A stretch of 64,000 nucleotides of DNA from Eudromia elegans. Its lineage: Eukaryota > Chordata > Aves > Tinamiformes > Tinamidae. The notes beneath the pieces were generated by a model. It searched no databases. It saw nothing but the letters and a program-made list of their open reading frames with translations, and was not told the origin of the DNA. A program made the position numbers and the translations under genes. Shown piece after piece: positions 59,078-64,000 of this stretch. Position 1 is the first letter of the stretch. Every line of letters begins with the position of its first letter. Where the stretch lies: contig PTEX01000138.1 in assembly GCA_003342815.1 (NCBI GenBank), positions 1,206,543 through 1,270,542 on the forward strand, in the 5' to 3' direction.

Positions 59078-62000
59078 GACACCAGGAGTTACAGTGCACT
59101 GAGTCTTCTGCCGAAGTAGGCGGTGCTTGTATTTTTTTTTTAAGCTACCTAATTAAATATAGATATAAAATGACTATTCTGTTTAATAATTGAACATACC
59201 ACCTCCAGCACTGTGCAATGTCCATACAATGCTTTTTCTGGACAGATTTAGTTTCAAGGAATGTACTCTGAAATGTTGCAGGAGTTCGAGGGTCCTTCCC
59301 AATGAGAATTACCACTGGCTGTGTGGAAGCGCTCCGAGAAATGGTACTCCTGAGTGGAGAGTATGAATGTCAGGAGCATGTGATTATGAAAGAGGAGTTC
59401 TCTGACTGTAAAAAAAGGAGTGCTTTTGGGCTTTGAATCTGTAACTATCAGAAAATTACCTGCTCACTGAAATATGCCCCTTTATTTGAAAATTCGGGAT
59501 AGAAAGTAAGTACCTGATCCTCAGCTTTTTATGAAAGATTAATTAGTAACTGAATTACTAGAGTATTCATACTTACATATTAAGAAAGTATTTTTCTCTG
59601 TCAGTGTTATTCCCAATAATGAATTCAGTGCTGTAAGAGCAGTACTAGGTGAAAATTGTTTCTAATTTCAAACATTGCTCTTGCAAACAGAATTCGCCAT
59701 TTTCTTCTTTGTCTCTGTGCTTATTCTCTACTTCATCTCTTAAGTCATTCTGATTTTAGAAAACAATTTCGACTTTTCCTATTCCTTTTCTTTTACACAT
59801 GGGCTGCTGCCTATTTCTGATACCTGAAGAGAAGTATAAAGGCAAAAAGTTCAGAAATAGCGAAGGCAAATATTAGAAAAAGTTACAAAGCATCCTGGCA
59901 TGATGCTTTTCTCCTCAGCAACATTGAACATTACTTAAATTCACTCACAAGATAAATAGTTATTAAAAATACTCATAAAGACTTCAAAGTACAGATTAGT
60001 TTATTAAGAATATGGGACACTGTATGAGTACTTTATAAAGACTAATATTAAACAAAAGAGCTTTTTTGTATAAACTACCCATGTTTGTGAGGAGTTTACT
60101 TCTTTATAGACTTAATGCATACTTGCAAATTTAGCGTTCTCCTCCAAAGTTTGCTCAGTATAGTGGGCACTTCTAACAAAACCTTAAAAATGGGGGATAT
60201 GACAGGGATCAGAGCCAGAGAGCTAATTCTTATGTTTGTGCACTTTCAGAAAATTCATGTTAAACAGGAGCAAGAACCCTTTGTCAACTCCTCTTTCTTC
60301 TCAATTTAAGAAGGAAAATAGCAGAAGTATTGTTTTGTTAGGCTGTAGCATAACTACTATGTATAATGAAGAGCCTCTGATGCATTCCCTAAATTCAAAA
60401 TACATATGGAAGTCATTTATTATACACAAGGAACAAAACAAGAGGAAATGTGTAAATGTCAGAAGTGATGCAATATGATTTCACTGGCCATGAATACAAA
60501 CTGAGTTTAGTTAAATGAAAAGCTAATCCAAAAATGGTCAAGGTTGTTCAGACTTCGCTTGTTTTCAGTCAGGTGAACTGCTAAGGTCACTTTCTAATTT
60601 TACATGCAGGAGTAGTTCTGCATGAGAAGTCAGTGTAGTGATAGAAGAAGAGTGATTGGTTTGAATTAGCTCTTATCAAATCTGAATGATATCAGTTTAA
60701 CTGCCTTAACTCTCTTTGGCTTTTTGTTGTAAGAAGAATCTCAGCAGCTCAATTTTAATTCAGCTGACTGATGCGCAAGAACCTATCAGGTCACAAGGTC
60801 CAGCTCATGATCACTGTTGCAAGTTCACACAAGGATGTTTTAGAAGAGCTATTTGTTTCAACAGTTTCTTACCCTAGTTGTGTCTCATGTAATATATTTT
60901 AAAGAAAATGTCATTGAGGTTACTGACATGGACCAGCTTGGACCATGGACCTTGACATGGAAGCTTGACCAGAATTTCAGAAGTTGAAGGACATGGTAAT
61001 AGCAACCTAATTAGTGTTTGAACAGCTTTAGAGGAGTACTTTAGGGAGTACTCCAATATAGAGAGATATTGCTGTGGGTAATAAGTTAATGGTTAATGGC
61101 TCGAGTTTTTGCCTGAACTGAGGAAAACTCCTTAGAATATAAAAACTTCAGAAGTCAGTGCTACGTTTTTGTCTAGATATTCCAGCAACATGAGTAAACT
61201 GGTAAATTAAGCTTAGTTGTTATGCTGCTCTTCTAGGTATAGGACACAACACTGGCCTCTGAATTTTTCAACTCGGAAGATAACTTAAACCCAAACAAGT
61301 CAGAAAAAATCCTGTATTTTAGAATATGTCTATAAAATATATTATCTCTGGTCATAAATAAAGTATACTGCTTTACCAAGTGGACCAAGGGGCAAATCTA
61401 AAATTTGTCGTATAAAAGGAAGCAGGTCAGGATTGCCATGAAAAATATGATGAAAAAGTGTGTCTAAGCAAAAGGTGTTCCCGTTTCCCCACAATGCATT
61501 TCCAGTCATACCTGCCACGCGAAAATCCAAAGTAGAACAACAGTGTAAACCTGAGGAAATAGGCACAGAGGAAACAAATGAAAGATTATCTTGTTCAGTT
61601 ATAACACACGTGGACTTCAGTCAAGGTGCCGGAAGCATGTTCAGTTGTGAAGGTCTGCTCTAAGCATTTTTTTTTAACAAATTGAGTAAATGAAAGGCTA
61701 TGATAGCAGTAATTTGTGGAGTTTGATTAGGAAACAGATCAAATATATAGAATTCCTATACTGTGAGAAAATTTATATAAGGCAATGCACTAAACTGTTG
61801 AAGCGATGTAACCCACAAGAAGCGTTTTAAAAGCAGTATTATTTTTAATGACAGCCACTTGGTAGATGCACGTTTTCTGTTAGGAGTGCTTTGGAGCAGT
61901 TACCCACAATCAGCTTGCAAACTAGACAAATTTAGCCACAGAAAGGCATGTAGTGTGTTTGAGCAGAGACCCAGTGCCAAGTTATTCTTCCTCTGCTCTA

Positions 62001-64000
62001 ATAAAGAGCTAAGTTCCTTTTTGTTGCATATTCAGACTTTAAGTGTGTTAAGTGTGACTTTAAGCTGTTAAGTGTGTGAAGAATGTGACAAACGGAATGT
62101 TGAAGCATATTTCCCATTTGGTTTTTCACTAGTGTTACCTAGTTATTAAAAGGTTGATATCCAGCAAGATAATATAAATCATAAAACATGATTCTTTCGC
62201 ACATCTGTTTGAATAAATGCAGGTGTTTGGCACTGTGAACCTCAGCACCATCACAACAAAACATCTTTTGTTGAGCAGTGAACTGAAATCTTATCCCTTG
62301 CAGCAGATAGAACAGCTGCAGGTAGTGTCAGAGTTACAAACTAGGGTGCATGAATGAGGCAAAGGCTTTTACCCTTTATTTAGATACTTAAGAACATGCA
62401 GCCGTGAGCAGGCAGCACTTTGTAACCGCACGCTTAACCCAGAACTCAGAAAAGAGCACTAGGTGTCCTGTAAATCAGAGAGGAAGCATGGAGTTTATAC
62501 AGCCTGTATGAAATAATTTGCCATTTCTTTGGCCTAATCAACAGTCAGAATAGCTTTTAAAAGACCACAGTGCTTTCCCTTTTCAGACTGTGTGAAGGAA
62601 CATTTGGGGATATCCATGTTAGTGATTCTTTATACATTTTATACTAGAGAGCCTAATGGAATGAGGTATTGTATCAGGCTCAAGTCTGCTTCTCCTTCTG
62701 GCTTCTTCCAGGCTTCTTGCCTTCCCTAGCTGTTCTTCATTGCTCAGGCTTCTTTCTGTGTGTCTGTCATTGTGCACTCTTACCTAGATACCTGGCCTTT
62801 TATTTGTCCTGTAAACACTCAACTGATTCAACTTGGAAAAATTAGAAATGAATAAGAATTATATTATTAAAAGCTACACAAGTAGCTCTAAGACCTCCTC
62901 TACGAGCTTTATGACATGGCTTAGTAGTGCTGGGAAGGATTGTTTGCAGGGTGGTTGCATGATTTGGTGGTGCTGATAGCAGTCTCAGCACTCTGCCGCA
63001 AATTAATGAGCTTTGCACTGAGAGTCAGGATGTTACCTAGAGACTTGCGACATCTTGTGCTCCCGTGTTGAGGAGAAAGTTCCAGAGCTTTCCTTCATTG
63101 TAGTAATGATAGGCTTTTGACTGTAAGCAGTGGAGGCCTAATGGATTCAAAGCAATTCAGACCTTACTAATAGTTCTTTGTGGAACATTCCTGGTCTCTT
63201 TGCATCTCTTTTTGACATGAATTATTTGACACACTAGTTGTAAGCTATTTCTTTTAAGTTGTTAATCCTACTTGATGAGATGAGTCTAAGTGGTGGTTGT
63301 TTCAGCAGATACCTAGTTTGTATGTGTGGTTAAGGACATTAAAACTTGTAAATCAGAATTCTTCATATGATTATTTGAATAATTCATCTGTTCAGTGCAA
63401 AAATGCATGAATCTTGAGCTGTAAATATGTATGAGATATTGTTGAATATCAAACTGAAGATGCTGAAAGATTCCTTGTAGTGTTTGCCAGTTCAGAAATG
63501 TTTGAGTTAGTTTGCATTGAAGTACAGCTTTACTGTGGAACTTTTGTGCTTTTAATATCTGAAACACAGGTGTCTGTTAATCAGGTCTTCTGTGGCTTCT
63601 CTGTTAAAACATCAAAGAAGATACACCTTATGCTAGTTTATCGTGTGTGAATATCACAATATATGTGTTTCCCTGGCTATATTAACTTTAATTAATTTTT
63701 ATGGAATAAGAACTGGAAAATAATTGCTAATTCAGTATTTTTAAGTTTTCCTGAACTCTCACATGTCTTTACCTTCAACGTTGACATTTGATTTCAGTCT
63801 CACTGACATTGTTTGTCAGGAGGTGATTCTGGTGATCTTCAGTATGACTCTGTAGCTCATTTACTAGTAGTGAAAATAGGATTGGCAGTGAATATGAAGT
63901 AAATATTTTTTCTTTTTTTTTTTCCATGGTGAAGCAATGTTATCAAAAGAAGGCAGTCAGAGGTGTCTTGTGTGAGCCACAGAAATCTTAATTTAGTGCA

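Larger units (their letters stand above)
49530..64000. other. Gene-poor AT-rich interval
   Basis: About 14 kb in which I recognise no exon, RNA gene or transposon family. It contains the small repeats listed separately and a 10-C run near 50505-50514. Upstream flank of MME, possibly intron of an unseen gene. Confidence 0.5.

Noticed and set aside
61342-61566. Minus-strand frame reading NALWGNGNTFCLDTLFHHIF, with AG and GT sites nearby
   Set aside because: It looks protein-like and I considered a lone exon, but I could match it to no family and found no neighbouring exon in compatible phase. A frame of 74 codons is not rare here.

Overview
This window is a piece of a vertebrate, almost certainly avian, nuclear genome. 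The evidence is a widely spaced multi-exon gene with GT-AG introns, several 5'-truncated CR1 LINE copies with the CR1 3' tail, CpG islands, many microsatellites and a 542-base assembly gap (37745-38286). There are no operons, prokaryotic genes, CRISPR arrays or tRNA/rRNA genes. Most short open reading frames are chance frames in introns or intergenic DNA.

The left half (1 to about 35.2 kb) holds one real protein-coding gene on the minus strand: MME (neprilysin, neutral endopeptidase, peptidase family M13). I could place 20 consecutive coding exons by their splice sites, reading right to left from the start codon at 35170 to an exon ending at 335. They join in frame into 692 codons. The human protein as I know it has 750 residues, and the last 58 are carried by two exons, so exactly the two terminal exons (with the last active-site His and Arg) lie beyond the left edge. 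The zinc motif HEITH (H584, E585, H588) and the third zinc ligand E647 are present and intact. Introns carry CR1 fragments, AT microsatellites, GC-rich islets and a perfect 26-bp palindrome.

From 35.2 to 38.75 kb lies the 5' side of MME: a non-coding interval and then a CpG island interrupted by the gap, the probable MME promoter and untranslated first exon. A second, separate CpG island at about 42.0-42.65 kb contains the most interesting non-coding signal in the window. It is a degenerate tandem array (period about 54-58 bp) in which three of four units carry a perfect three-part heat-shock element (alternating GAA/TTC spaced by two bases). It may drive a plus-strand or divergent transcript that I cannot identify.

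The right part (42.65-64 kb) has no gene I recognise. It contains one long CR1 copy (about 48.83-49.53 kb), poly-pyrimidine tracts, a 31-bp tandem duplication and an AT-rich minisatellite. I see no convincing undescribed multi-gene system; the heat-shock-element array is the best lead.
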